NCBI RefSeq assembly: GCF_003259435.1
Contig: NZ_QLMA01000004.1
Coordinates: 434,001 to 498,000 of the forward strand
DNA: 64,000 bases
DNA from: Chitinophaga dinghuensis
GTDB lineage: Bacteria > Bacteroidota > Bacteroidia > Chitinophagales > Chitinophagaceae
Direction of reading: 5' to 3'
The position numbers were made by a program, and so were the translations under genes. The notes below the pieces were generated by a model. The model saw nothing but the letters and a program-made list of their open reading frames with translations, was not told the DNA's origin and searched no databases. Numbering within the stretch: position 1 is the stretch's first letter; each line of letters begins with the position of its first letter. Positions 17,224 to 26,725 of the stretch are shown here, piece by piece.

Positions 17224-18798
17224 ATGAAAAAAATTCTTGCCTATATAACGGGAACGCTTATACTTGGTGCGGTCGCCTGTAACAAGGACGCACTGAACAA
17301 TGGGCCGTTGAACCTTTACAGCGATAGCAATATCTGGAAAGACAGCTCCCTCATTAGCCGCGTGGTACTGCAATCTTATTCAGGTATTCATGCGATCTAC
17401 GACGATGCCGGAAGCTGGCTGCCAATGGATATTACAGACGAAGGAAAATCCGCCAGGGCTTTTCTCAGCTCCAACCTGGTGAACACCGGGCAGTACGCCG
17501 CTGCCAACGGTATCTATACCGATGTATGGACGAATGTCTACACCAACGTGAGGAACTGTAATAACGTAATGGAACATTTATCCGTTATGCCGCTCGGGGA
17601 TGCCACTAAACAGCGCATTAAGGGCGAAATGCTGTTCCTGCGCGCACTCCATTACATGGATCTCTATTCCGTTTTTGGTCGCTTTCCTATCATCACAAAG
17701 GTACTGACCTTACAGGATGACCTGACCATGGCCCGTGGTACCGATGATGAGTGCGTGAAATTTATGTTAGACGACCTTACACAAGCAGCTGCATTGCTGC
17801 CTGCGTCCTATTCCAAAGCAGAAGCAGGCCGCGCTACCAAATATGCGGCAATGGCCATGAAATGCAGGCTGCTGCTCAATCATAAAGAATACCAGGCTGC
17901 TTCCGACGTAGCAAAAGAAATCATCGACAAAGGCGGTTACAGCCTGTTTCCTGATTATGGCGCCATGTTCTTCCCTGAAAATGACGATAACAAAGAAGTT
18001 ATCTTTAACAAGGAATATGGTAGCGATCAGAATGGAACGCCCCATGTACTGGATCTCTATGATAACTCCACTTTCTTTACGGGTTTCAGTAGTTTGATTG
18101 ATTGCCCTACCCAGAATATGGTGGATCAGTACCTGATGACAGACGGCTTGCCCTGGAACCAATCGCCCCTGTTTGATCCGGCGCATCCTTATGCTAACAG
18201 AGATGCCCGTTTACACGCCAGTATTATATATGATGGCACCGACTGGCTGAACCAGACAATGGATCTGAAGTTGGGCTCCAAGTATAATCCATCTACTTAT
18301 AGTACCGCCATTACAGGGTATATGTTGCGTAAATTCCTGAACCCACGCTACGTTTTCAATGGTAGTAATACCAATTACCAAAACTGTATTATGATGCGTT
18401 TAGGAGAGATATATCTCAACTATGCAGAATGTCAACTGAAATTAAATAATCCCGAGGAAGCAAGAACCTATATCAATTTCTTGCGTCAGCGTGCAGGCAT
18501 GCCTGTTATACAACCAGGGCAACTTACCTGGGATATCTATGTGCGGGAACGTACAGTGGAACTGGCATTCGAAGGACAGCGTTTCAATGATATCCGTCGT
18601 TGGGGAACAGGAGTAACGATGATTGGCGCTGCTATTACAGCGGTGCAGATCACAGAAACAAATGGGGTAAGAAGTTACAAAACAGTGCCATTGGAACAAC
18701 GCTACTGGCATGATAAAATGTATTATTTCCCGATACCGCAAGCCCAACTGCAGAAATATCCTGCTGGCAAGGTGCCGGAACAAAATCCAGGCTGGTAA
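17224..18798 (+). CDS. SusD/RagB family nutrient-binding outer membrane lipoprotein
   Basis: Surface lipoprotein that closes over the SusC barrel and binds the glycan or peptide cargo. 524 residues. Signal peptide with lipobox GAVAC (Cys19). The N-terminal TPR-like part (about 60-200) and the C-terminal SusD domain (about 270-520), with LGEIYLNYAECQLKLNNPEEAR and FEGQRFNDIRRWG, are typical. It starts 11 bases after susC. Confidence 0.94.
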   Translation: MKKILAYITGTLILGAVACNKDALNNGPLNLYSDSNIWKDSSLISRVVLQSYSGIHAIYDDAGSWLPMDITDEGKSARAFLSSNLVNTGQYAAANGIYTDVWTNVYTNVRNCNNVMEHLSVMPLGDATKQRIKGEMLFLRALHYMDLYSVFGRFPIITKVLTLQDDLTMARGTDDECVKFMLDDLTQAAALLPASYSKAEAGRATKYAAMAMKCRLLLNHKEYQAASDVAKEIIDKGGYSLFPDYGAMFFPENDDNKEVIFNKEYGSDQNGTPHVLDLYDNSTFFTGFSSLIDCPTQNMVDQYLMTDGLPWNQSPLFDPAHPYANRDARLHASIIYDGTDWLNQTMDLKLGSKYNPSTYSTAITGYMLRKFLNPRYVFNGSNTNYQNCIMMRLGEIYLNYAECQLKLNNPEEARTYINFLRQRAGMPVIQPGQLTWDIYVRERTVELAFEGQRFNDIRRWGTGVTMIGAAITAVQITETNGVRSYKTVPLEQRYWHDKMYYFPIPQAQLQKYPAGKVPEQNPGW

Positions 18799-18833
18799 TT
18801 CGTTAAAAAATATTCATCCTAAAAAATTCAGTT

Positions 18834-20342
18834 ATGAAATTGTATTCAAGAAATACTGCCATGGCAATGGCTTTCATGGCCATCCCAGGTATAGCTGCCG
18901 CACAGAAGACAGACCAGAAAAAGGTGGATAGTCTGGTGGCAGTTATCAATAATAATCCGGAGAACATTGAAGCCATTGATGCGTTTAATCGCTCTACTGG
19001 CCGGGATACAACGTTGCGTGCCAATCAATTCAGAACCTGGTTGCAAAAATACCCGGAATCTGCTGGTATCAACTATGGTATGGGCACTTTCTATACCCAT
19101 CAGGAAAGTCCTGCAGCCAGGCCATATCTGCTGAAAGCGGTTTCCATCAATCCCAAGCTGGCAGTGGCTTATGCTGAACTGGCCATAGATGCGGAAAGAT
19201 GGGGCGAGTTTGATAAAGCATCCGCATTCAAAGGGAAAGCTTATGAAGCAAATCCGGAGAGTCCTGATTATCTTTTCAGCTACATGTATGGTTTCGAAAG
19301 CAAGGACCCTGCAAAATGGGCAGCCATGCTGAAAGAGCTGAGAACCAAATTCCCGCAGAGCGATCGTGGCGCGCAGGCGATGTACTGGAAAGCATTACGT
19401 ACTGCTGATCGGAAAGAGAAAGTAGCGATTTATGAAGATATGCATCAGCATTATCCGATAAATAAATCCAACTGGGGAGCCTATGGTATGAGTGATTACT
19501 TTGATGTACTGCTCGCCGATAATCCTGCGAAAGCAGCTGCACTGGCTGGAGAACTGGCCGCTACTCCAGGAATAGAAGCATCAACGAAGGATGATTTTAC
19601 CAAGAATAAAGTGTTGGCGGAGCAACTGATACAAGCAGAAAAACTGCTGAAAGCAGGTAAGGCGAATGAGGCTTCTGCATTGCTGAACAAAGTAAATGCA
19701 AGACGCTGGGGCCCTACCATCAGTATTGTAGCCCTCGCGAAAGCTAAAGCGGCTGCGGCAGTGAGTCCGCAACAGGCATACGATACCCTGCTGAAATACT
19801 ATCTCAAAGAGCCAGCACGTGCCATGAAAGACCCACTGTATAAGTACGGTCGTCAGATTGGTAAATCGGATGATGCGATCTTGACTGATATCAAAGCTAA
19901 GCTGCTGGCTAGTTCCAAACCTGCTATCTTTTCTTTCGACGCCTATCTGGAATCCGGTAAGAAAACCATGCAGGATTACAAAGGGAAAGTGGTATTGCTG
20001 ACTTTCTGGTTCCCTGGCTGCGGGCCTTGCAGAGGAGAGTTCCCTCACTTCGAAGAAGTGCTGCAGCATTTCGACAGAACCCAGGTGAATTATGTGGGCG
20101 TAAACATCATGGCGGATCAGGATGAATATGTGATTCCGTTTGTGAAGTCCAGCAAATATACTTTCACGCCGCTGAAAGATAAAGAAGCAGATCGTACCAA
20201 CCTGCCTGTCAGAGGAGCTCCCAGCAACTTCCTGATAGACCAGAACGGAAAAATTATCTTCTCTGGTTTCATGATTCAAACTCCGGAAGCACAACTGATG
20301 TTGCAGGATATGATCAACCTCTTATTAGATAAGAAAGCATAA
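18834..20342 (+). CDS. Periplasmic TlpA/ResA-like thioredoxin-fold protein with TPR-like N-terminus
   Basis: 502 residues with a signal peptide (1-23, cleavage after AAA). Residues about 60-350 form helical TPR-like repeats; the C-terminal part (about 370-502) is a TlpA-type thioredoxin domain with active site WFPGCGPC (Cys396, Cys399). Such proteins are thiol oxidoreductases of the cell envelope and often sit behind SusCD pairs in Bacteroidota, where their role is not settled. The start is 36 bases after susD and the gene ends at a strong terminator, so it belongs to the SusCD transcript. Confidence 0.87.
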   Translation: MKLYSRNTAMAMAFMAIPGIAAAQKTDQKKVDSLVAVINNNPENIEAIDAFNRSTGRDTTLRANQFRTWLQKYPESAGINYGMGTFYTHQESPAARPYLLKAVSINPKLAVAYAELAIDAERWGEFDKASAFKGKAYEANPESPDYLFSYMYGFESKDPAKWAAMLKELRTKFPQSDRGAQAMYWKALRTADRKEKVAIYEDMHQHYPINKSNWGAYGMSDYFDVLLADNPAKAAALAGELAATPGIEASTKDDFTKNKVLAEQLIQAEKLLKAGKANEASALLNKVNARRWGPTISIVALAKAKAAAAVSPQQAYDTLLKYYLKEPARAMKDPLYKYGRQIGKSDDAILTDIKAKLLASSKPAIFSFDAYLESGKKTMQDYKGKVVLLTFWFPGCGPCRGEFPHFEEVLQHFDRTQVNYVGVNIMADQDEYVIPFVKSSKYTFTPLKDKEADRTNLPVRGAPSNFLIDQNGKIIFSGFMIQTPEAQLMLQDMINLLLDKKA

Positions 20343-20362
20343 ACCGCTAAATTTTCTCTGAA

Positions 20363-20417
20363 AAATAAAGCAAAACGGGATTGATGTCGCATCCATCAAT
20401 CCCGTTTTGCTTTATTT
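20363..20417 (+). terminator. Terminator of the SusCD transcript
   Basis: 24-bp stem (20363-20386 and 20394-20417) with a 7-base loop; the left side is A-rich and the right side T-rich. Confidence 0.9.
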
Positions 20418-20435
20418 AATAAAAACTGTATTTTG
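20406..20435 (+). promoter_or_regulatory. Possible promoter of the GH35 gene
   Basis: TTTG at 20406-20409 and a TAnnTTTG-like GTATTTTG at 20428-20435, 18 bases apart. The first element lies in the right arm of the preceding terminator. It would separate the beta-galactosidase gene from the SusCD transcript. Confidence 0.4.
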
Positions 20436-20475
20436 GACACTTAATAAATCCTAACATCAACAACCACTTAGAGCA

Positions 20476-22293
20476 ATGAAAAAAGTGATTTTGAGCGGCA
20501 TGCTGGCACTATCCTGCTGGATGGGGCAGCAAGTGCAGGCACAAAGCAAACATACCTTCCAACTGGATAAAACAGCGTTTCTGCTGGACGGAAAGCCTTA
20601 CCAGATCATCAGCGGAGAAATGCATCCTGCCCGTATTCCTCATGAATATTGGCGTCATCGTATTCAGATGGCGAAAGCAATGGGCTGTAATACCATTGCA
20701 GCATATGTATTCTGGAATTACCATGAACAGGAAAAAGGGAAGTTTGACTTTACCACCACTAATCACAACATTGCGGAGTTTATCAAAATAGCACAGTCGG
20801 AAGGCATGTGGGTGATGCTACGCCCTGGGCCTTATGTATGTGCGGAGTGGGAGTTTGGCGGATTGCCTCCTTATCTGTTGCAAACGCCTGATATCAAAGT
20901 GCGTTGCATGGATCCCCGCTACATGGAAAACGTAAAACGTTATGTGGATGCCCTGGCTGCTGAAGTGAAACCATTGCTGGTCACCAATGGTGGACCTATA
21001 GTGATGGTACAGATAGAAAACGAATACGGTAGCTACGGTAACGATAAGGATTACCTATATGCGCTCCGGGATATGTGGGTGAAAAATGGCATTAATGTTC
21101 CTTTCTATACCGCCGATGGCGCTACGCCATTCATGCTGGAAGCCGGATCTGTTGCCGGTGCGGCAATCGGGCTGGATTCAGGTTCTTCTGAAGAAGATTT
21201 TGCACAAGCTAAAAAACAGAATCCGAATGTACCTAGCTTCAGCAGCGAATCTTATCCGGGTTGGCTTACGCATTGGGGCGAAAAATGGCAACGTCCGGGA
21301 ATTGATGGTATCGAGAAGGAAGTAAAATTCCTGATGGATACGAAGCGTTCTTTTAACCTTTATGTGATTCATGGCGGAACCAACTTCGGTTATACTGCCG
21401 GCGCAAATTCGGGCGGTAAAGGGTATGAACCGGATGTAACCAGCTACGACTATGATGCGCCTATCAATGAACAGGGCGATACCACCGCGAAATATATGGC
21501 ATTGCGTAAGCTGATAGGATCGTATCTCCCTAAAGGCAAAAAATTACCAGCCATCCCTGCGGCAATACCCACCACTACTTTCCCGGAAGTAACGCTGCAG
21601 CCATTCACAACGGTATGGGAACACTTACCAGCAGCTGTGAAAATGCCGCAACCAGTGTCATTTGAAGCATTAGGCCAGGATTATGGATTTATGCTTTACA
21701 GAACAAAACTGATAGGTCATAAAAGCGGTAAACTCACCATCAAGGATCTGCATGATTATGCGACCATTTTCCTGAACGGTAAATATGTAGGTAAGCTGGA
21801 TCGCCGACTGGGAGAGAAAACCATCGAACTGCCGAAATCAGATGTGCAGGACCCGGTATTGGAAATTCTCGTGGAAGGCATGGGCCGTATCAATTTCGCC
21901 GATGCGATCATCGACCGCAAAGGTATTACGGACAGAGTGGTCCTGAATGGTATGACCTTGATGAATTGGGAAATCTTCGGTCTGCCGATGAATGAGCAAT
22001 TCGTACAACAGTTGTCGGCTTCCTCCACTACCGCCGATAGCCGCGAAGGAAAATTCTTCCGCGCTACCTTCCAGTTGCCAGAAGCAAAAGATACTTACAT
22101 TGATATGTCGGCCTTCAGTAAAGGTATTGTATGGGTGAATGGTCATAACCTGGGTCGTTACTGGGAAATTGGTCCGCAGAAACGCCTGTATTGCCCGGCT
22201 CCATGGCTGAAGAAAGGAGACAACCAGATCGTGGTATTCGATCTGCATCAGCAAACCGCTGCTCCGGTAAAGGGTATGAAAACATTAGAATAA
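20476..22293 (+). CDS. Glycoside hydrolase family 35 beta-galactosidase
   Basis: Retaining glycosidase expected to remove terminal beta-galactose from oligosaccharides in the periplasm. 605 residues with a signal peptide (1-22, cleavage after VQA). The TIM-barrel begins near residue 33 with SGEMHPARIPHEYWRHRI. Acid/base Glu183 (VQIENEYGSYG) and nucleophile Glu258 (SSESYPGW) are present. C-terminal beta domains (about 380-600) include a jelly-roll with FRATFQLP and VWVNGHNLGRYW. Next to the SusCD locus, it suggests a galactose-containing glycan as substrate, but it has its own possible promoter. Confidence 0.93.
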   Translation: MKKVILSGMLALSCWMGQQVQAQSKHTFQLDKTAFLLDGKPYQIISGEMHPARIPHEYWRHRIQMAKAMGCNTIAAYVFWNYHEQEKGKFDFTTTNHNIAEFIKIAQSEGMWVMLRPGPYVCAEWEFGGLPPYLLQTPDIKVRCMDPRYMENVKRYVDALAAEVKPLLVTNGGPIVMVQIENEYGSYGNDKDYLYALRDMWVKNGINVPFYTADGATPFMLEAGSVAGAAIGLDSGSSEEDFAQAKKQNPNVPSFSSESYPGWLTHWGEKWQRPGIDGIEKEVKFLMDTKRSFNLYVIHGGTNFGYTAGANSGGKGYEPDVTSYDYDAPINEQGDTTAKYMALRKLIGSYLPKGKKLPAIPAAIPTTTFPEVTLQPFTTVWEHLPAAVKMPQPVSFEALGQDYGFMLYRTKLIGHKSGKLTIKDLHDYATIFLNGKYVGKLDRRLGEKTIELPKSDVQDPVLEILVEGMGRINFADAIIDRKGITDRVVLNGMTLMNWEIFGLPMNEQFVQQLSASSTTADSREGKFFRATFQLPEAKDTYIDMSAFSKGIVWVNGHNLGRYWEIGPQKRLYCPAPWLKKGDNQIVVFDLHQQTAAPVKGMKTLE

Positions 22294-22320
22294 TTTTTTA
22301 GAGAGACAATATCCTAACTG

Positions 22321-22357
22321 TCCCTGCAGCCGCTCACGCTGCAGGGATTTTTTTTTG
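22321..22357 (+). terminator. Terminator after the GH35 gene
   Basis: 10-bp GC-rich stem (22321-22330 and 22338-22347) with a 7-base loop, then a run of nine T. Confidence 0.92.
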
Positions 22358-22382
22358 TTGCCATTAATCCGGAATTGATTCG

Positions 22383-22405
22383 TAGATTTGCCGAACAGTG
22401 TTCGG
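22383..22405 (+). promoter_or_regulatory. tetR promoter with abutting palindromic operator
   Basis: Exact -7 element TAGATTTG at 22383-22390, with TTG at 22358-22360 upstream. Immediately after it lies CCGAACAGTGTTCGG (22391-22405), two perfect 7-base half-sites around one central base. The same half-sites recur upstream of the DUF2938 gene. A repressor bound here would cover the transcription start, consistent with autorepression. Confidence 0.85.
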
Positions 22406-22434
22406 TAGTAAAACACTATTAGAAAAAAATTCTT

Positions 22435-23034
22435 ATGGGTAGCAAGGAGAGAATAGCCAGAGAGAAGGCGCAGGTCCGAAAAGATATCCTGGACGCCGCG
22501 CTGGAAATCATCACGGAAGAAGGCTGTCAGGCGCTGAGTATGCGTAAAATTGCGGACCGTATTGAGTATGCAGTAGCCTCTATTTATGAATACTTTGCCA
22601 ACAAGGATAGCATTCTGGCAGAATTGACAGGGCAGGGGTATACCTTATTGTCTAACGGTTTGCGCAAAGCGGCAGCGGGGCAGAAGGCGCCGTATGCCAA
22701 GCTGGAAGCCATGTGGCTGGCCTATTGGCAATTCGCTAACAAGCAGGAAGAGCTGTACAAACTGATGTATGGCATTCAAACTAGCTGCCCGAAACCGGAA
22801 GTCGCAGTGGAAAATGCAACACTGCCACAACAGCTCTTCCAGGAAGCCATTGCGGTGGTCCTCCATGCAAAAGATCCTGAAAGTAAAACTGTTCGCGATA
22901 CCTATTTCTCGCTCTGGGCAATGGTACACGGACTGGCAGCTATCAATATTACCAACGACAAGCTAAGTAAAGACATGAACCTGCGCATTCTGAAAAATGC
23001 ACTCGGGGCCATCGTTCGTAACCAAGTATCCTGA
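22435..23034 (+). CDS. TetR/AcrR family transcriptional regulator
   Basis: 199 residues. The N-terminal DNA-binding domain (about 14-60) has ILDAALEIITEEGCQALSMRKIADRIEYAVASIYEYFANKD-type helices (helix-turn-helix about 36-57). The C-terminal part (about 80-199) is the ligand-binding and dimerisation domain, with an FSLWAMVHGLAAI stretch of the WHG/TetR_C_33 kind. Its probable operator is the palindrome at 22391-22405, and a matching palindrome lies between this gene and the DUF2938 gene downstream. The ligand is unknown. Confidence 0.93.
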   Translation: MGSKERIAREKAQVRKDILDAALEIITEEGCQALSMRKIADRIEYAVASIYEYFANKDSILAELTGQGYTLLSNGLRKAAAGQKAPYAKLEAMWLAYWQFANKQEELYKLMYGIQTSCPKPEVAVENATLPQQLFQEAIAVVLHAKDPESKTVRDTYFSLWAMVHGLAAINITNDKLSKDMNLRILKNALGAIVRNQVS

Positions 23035-23048
23035 TGTTGTAAATACAG

Positions 23049-23090
23049 CGCGCCGTCCCCTCTTAGCCAGGAGCCGGCGCTTTTTTTTTC
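23049..23090 (+). terminator. Terminator after tetR
   Basis: GCGCCG/CGGCGC outer stem around 23050-23081 with a partly paired interior, followed by a run of nine T (23081-23089). It separates tetR from the DUF2938 transcription unit. Confidence 0.8.
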
Positions 23091-23093
23091 TTA

Positions 23094-23131
23094 ATTTCCG
23101 AACACTGTTCGGAAATCTTTTCACTGTTCGG
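23094..23131 (+). promoter_or_regulatory. TetR operator upstream of the DUF2938 gene, plus an extra half-site
   Basis: ATTTCCGAACA and TGTTCGGAAAT form a perfect 11-base dyad about one C (23094-23116), with the same core as the tetR operator. A further single half-site TGTTCGG is at 23125-23131. The dyad is 36 bases before the ATG at 23152, in the expected promoter region. Confidence 0.85.
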
Positions 23132-23151
23132 AATTATAAATACGATTTAAT

Positions 23152-23637
23152 ATGGAGATCATCTTAAAAACAATCCTCACCGGCATCGGCGCTACAATCA
23201 TAATGGACATCTGGGCCTGGCTGCTTCGTAAACTGTTTAAGGTACAAGGACTTAACTACGCTTTCCTCGGACGATGGATAGGACATCTCTTTAAAGGGAA
23301 GTTTAACCATCATCCCATCATGGCTTCAGAACCGATTCCCGGCGAGCTGGCCCTCGGATGGATGGCCCATTATGGCATCGGCATTACCTTCTCCATACTC
23401 CTGGTAATGCTCTGGGGGCCCGAATGGCTGGCGTCTCCCCAGATCCTCCCGGCATTAATCATAGGCATTGGCACTACCGTAGCACCGTTCTTCCTGATGC
23501 AACCCGCCATGGGAATGGGAATAGCCGCTGCCCGTACCCCCAAACCCGCTATCGCCCGCCTTAAAAGCCTGATGACCCACACCATATATGGGATAGGTCT
23601 GTATCTGGCGGCACAACTATTGACCTTTTTGCCTTAA
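23152..23637 (+). CDS. DUF2938 family membrane protein
   Basis: 161 residues with four predicted membrane segments (about 4-24, 70-90, 97-122 and 140-160). The sequence matches DUF2938, including GIGATIIMDIWAWLLR and the polar stretch LNYAFLGRWIGHLFKGKFNHHPI. Function is not known. It is preceded by a TetR operator identical in half-site to that of tetR and is the likely regulated target; a role in efflux or membrane response to a small molecule is only a guess from that pairing. Confidence 0.82.
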   Translation: MEIILKTILTGIGATIIMDIWAWLLRKLFKVQGLNYAFLGRWIGHLFKGKFNHHPIMASEPIPGELALGWMAHYGIGITFSILLVMLWGPEWLASPQILPALIIGIGTTVAPFFLMQPAMGMGIAAARTPKPAIARLKSLMTHTIYGIGLYLAAQLLTFLP

Positions 23638-23728
23638 TAAACGCCAGGAAATGGTGCTTTTCAATATCAGCAAAATATGTTATCTTAGGAAAGAGTCGGT
23701 TTTTCATTTCTAATCAAATAGGCTTACC

Positions 23729-24172
23729 ATGGGAACAGTACGCAACATCCTGGAGGCCAAGGGTCACGCAGTCTATGCTATTCGTCCAGACAAAACCGTT
23801 TATGAAGCTATTCAAATGCTCGTAGAACATAATGTTGGAGCATTAACGGTTGTCGATGAAAATGACAATTTCCTTGGAATATTCTCCGAACGCGATTATG
23901 CCCGACGTGTTATCCTCAAGGGCAGATCCTCCAAAGAAACAGCTATTAGCGAAATTATGACAGAACATCCCATCACAGTTACGGAAGATACCTCTATTGA
24001 AGACTGTATGGTGAAAATGACCGATAAACATATCCGTCATCTTCCTGTTGTGAACGCACAACAGCGGCTCATTGGTCTGGTCTCTATCGGCGATGTCGTG
24101 AAATACATCATCGATGACCAGAAATACATCATTACCAGTCTGGAAGGTTACATCAATGGAAGTCGTACCTGA
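23729..24172 (+). CDS. CBS-domain pair protein
   Basis: 147 residues made up almost wholly of two CBS domains (about 13-65 and 75-135) with the usual DNFLGIFSERDYAR and RLIGLVSIGDVVKYII strands. Such stand-alone pairs bind adenosine nucleotides and act as energy sensors; the partner is unknown. No membrane segment. The gene ends at a bidirectional terminator facing the TonB-dependent receptor gene. Confidence 0.9.
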   Translation: MGTVRNILEAKGHAVYAIRPDKTVYEAIQMLVEHNVGALTVVDENDNFLGIFSERDYARRVILKGRSSKETAISEIMTEHPITVTEDTSIEDCMVKMTDKHIRHLPVVNAQQRLIGLVSIGDVVKYIIDDQKYIITSLEGYINGSRT

Positions 24173-24178
24173 TTAATC

Positions 24179-24219
24179 AAAAAGGGCCGGTTGCTCCTGC
24201 GAACAACCAGCCCTTTTAA
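24179..24219. terminator. Bidirectional terminator between the CBS gene and the TonB-dependent receptor
   Basis: Outer stem AAAAGGGC/GCCCTTTT plus inner GGTTG/CAACC across a one-base mismatch, loop of about 10 bases. It serves the convergent genes on both strands. Confidence 0.8.
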
Positions 24220-24235
24220 CTGATGATGACGGAAA

Positions 24236-26674
24236 TCAACCAGCGCGTTTGCTCTCTGCGCTGGCGCCAGTCTGCCGGTCACGAGCGGCTTTAATGGAGT
24301 TATTGCCGAATTTATAACTGAAATAGATACTGTAACTTCTGTATTGCCAGATATTGTAAATATTCATATCCAGGTTGGCATACTGTGCACGGCCCCTGAA
24401 ATACTGCGGATGTAACAGGTTATTACAATTCAGCTTAATCGTCGCTTTCTTGTCCAGGAAGCTTTTCTGAATACCCAGATTCATATTATACTGCGGATCT
24501 CCTTTGAATATACCGAAGATAAAAGGTGACTGGTAAAAACCGGTTACTTCCACTTTATAGTCTTTCGGCAGCGTGATGGTCTGCGTGGTATTCACATTGT
24601 AATCCCAGATAGAACGGGTTTGCAGCGGTCCTGTACCAGCTTGCACCAGGTAACTGGTGTAACCAGCATTCAGATTGTTATCCATATGCCACCATTTAGT
24701 TGGATCAAATGGCGCGGTAACAGATAAATTCAGGTGATCGGCATGATCAAAGTTGAGATCCCTGCTGATAGTCACTTTAGTGGCATCGTCCTGATCCAGA
24801 AACTCTTCCATTATTTGCTTGGTACGGCTATAGTTCAAGGTGAAGATGTATTTATCTTTCAACACATAACTGAACTCTGTGGAAGTAGTATATTGTGGCT
24901 TCAGATAAGGATTCCCTTGGCGATAGGTATAACGATCCAGGTAGTACACAAATGGATTCAGCTGGTTATATTCCGGACGGTCTATACGACGGGTATAGGC
25001 AAGACTGATTTTATTCTTATCGTTCAGCTTCTGCTCTACAGAGATATTCGGGAAGAAATTCAAGTATTTATTTTCTACCGTGCTATCCATGGTATGAGAT
25101 ATCCCTTTTGAATTAGTATACTCAAAACGGCCGCCTACTGCGAAACTGGTGGATTTGATTGCCTTTCTGTAAGTGGCATAGGCTGCATACACATTTTCAT
25201 TGTAATCAAATTCATCACTCTGTGACTGCGCTCTCACATATTTGCCATTTTGCAGAGAATCTGCCTGCATAATGTTGTTGATAGAAGCCAATCCCACCTT
25301 AGCGCCGGCTTCCAGTTTTCCCTGCTTACCCAAAGGCCAGGTGAGATCAGCTTTCAGACTCTTGATAATGATTTGTGCAGACGCGTTGTTCTGTACTCCG
25401 TTCATATTCCTGAACTGGCCGCTGTGATTATCCAGCATGCTATCGTTCAGCGTCATGTTACGAACATTGTGAAAGTTGGCATAGTCAGCGTCTACACTAA
25501 TTTCTTTGCCGGAAGTATCCAGTACTCCCTTATAGTTCAGATTGACGGCGATATTGTCAAAGTGATTGTTGTTAGTGGTGAAAGAAGACAGTATTGAGTC
25601 CGGACGTTGTCCTGGTCTGAAAAGTGGGGTGGTACTGGGAATGGTAGATTTGAAAGCATTAGAATAGCCATTCACCAGCACGCCCACTGTATGTTTGTCG
25701 GTCAGGAAGTAATCCAAGCCAACTTTATAACTTCTGTCCGTAAATTTTCCCCGTTGTGAAATAGTCTGGGTGAGCATAGAGGTATCGCCTGCATCACGGA
25801 AAGTCCGTTTGAACTCTCTGTCTATATGATTCCTGTACTGACCCAGATTTCCATTACCATAAAGGTTGAATTTTTCTGTTCTCCAGTTGAAATTAGCACC
25901 GCCATTGGCACTTGGATAATAGGCCTGCGTGAGGGTGCCATTAACAGAACCGTTGATGCCGGTCAGTTTTCCTTTTTTAGTTTTTATGTTGATGATACCT
26001 CCGGTACCGGCAGCATCATATTTGGAAGGAGGAGTGGTCATCAGTTCTATCTGGCCAATATTCTCTGCTGGCGTGGTTTTGAGCAGGTTGGTCAACTGTT
26101 CTCCACTCAGGTAGGTGAGCTTACCATCTATCATTACCTGTACCGATTTACCTTGCAGAATAACGTTTTCGTTATTGTCGAGTACTACGCCCGGCGCTTT
26201 GCGAAGCAGGTCCAGTGCGGAGTTACCGGCAGCAGTAGGACTGCTTTCCACGTTCAGAACAGTTTTGCCGGGTTCTCTTTCTATATAAGGCTTTTGTGCC
26301 GTAACGTTTACGCCTTGCAGGGTTTTGGAAAGCGGCGCCAGTACGATACTGTCTATAGAAATTTTTTTATGGGCGGCATCAATGGTGAAATCCGGGGTAT
26401 AAGCAGTGGTGAAGCCCATTTGTGAAGCCTGAAGGAAGTATTGACCTTCCGGAATATTTTGGAATGCGCAGGCGCCATTTTCCGTACTTAATTCGCCTTT
26501 TACCAGAACAGAGTCCTTTACTTGCCTTAACAATACACTGGCAAATGGCAGCGGTTTTCCCGCTTTATCAATGATTTTTATACTTATTTGTCCGGTAACG
26601 GCGGAAGATTTTTGGGCATGGGAGGTCATCATAAGGAGCAATAGCATCCCCAATGCCAACATGAACTTTTTCAT
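24236..26674 (-). CDS. TonB-dependent receptor of the OMP_b-brl family
   Basis: Outer-membrane beta-barrel protein, 812 residues. Signal peptide 1-20 (cleavage after SHA); carboxypeptidase-regulatory-like domain (about 28-115, with LPFASVLLRQVKDSVLVKG); plug-like part (about 120-225) with VNVTAQKPYIEREPGKTVLNVES and MTTPPSKYDAAGTGGIINIKTKKG; then a barrel of the outer-membrane-protein beta-barrel 3 type to residue 790. It has no SusD partner, which separates it from SusC. Cargo unknown; relatives include putative metal or peptide receptors. The C-terminus extends about 20 charged residues beyond the last aromatic strand. Confidence 0.9.
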   Translation of the reverse strand: MKKFMLALGMLLLLMMTSHAQKSSAVTGQISIKIIDKAGKPLPFASVLLRQVKDSVLVKGELSTENGACAFQNIPEGQYFLQASQMGFTTAYTPDFTIDAAHKKISIDSIVLAPLSKTLQGVNVTAQKPYIEREPGKTVLNVESSPTAAGNSALDLLRKAPGVVLDNNENVILQGKSVQVMIDGKLTYLSGEQLTNLLKTTPAENIGQIELMTTPPSKYDAAGTGGIINIKTKKGKLTGINGSVNGTLTQAYYPSANGGANFNWRTEKFNLYGNGNLGQYRNHIDREFKRTFRDAGDTSMLTQTISQRGKFTDRSYKVGLDYFLTDKHTVGVLVNGYSNAFKSTIPSTTPLFRPGQRPDSILSSFTTNNNHFDNIAVNLNYKGVLDTSGKEISVDADYANFHNVRNMTLNDSMLDNHSGQFRNMNGVQNNASAQIIIKSLKADLTWPLGKQGKLEAGAKVGLASINNIMQADSLQNGKYVRAQSQSDEFDYNENVYAAYATYRKAIKSTSFAVGGRFEYTNSKGISHTMDSTVENKYLNFFPNISVEQKLNDKNKISLAYTRRIDRPEYNQLNPFVYYLDRYTYRQGNPYLKPQYTTSTEFSYVLKDKYIFTLNYSRTKQIMEEFLDQDDATKVTISRDLNFDHADHLNLSVTAPFDPTKWWHMDNNLNAGYTSYLVQAGTGPLQTRSIWDYNVNTTQTITLPKDYKVEVTGFYQSPFIFGIFKGDPQYNMNLGIQKSFLDKKATIKLNCNNLLHPQYFRGRAQYANLDMNIYNIWQYRSYSIYFSYKFGNNSIKAARDRQTGASAESKRAG

Positions 26675-26725
26675 ACTATCGAAGCAGTTATAATTCTCTT
26701 AGCAAAAACTCAGGTGAGCAACCTG

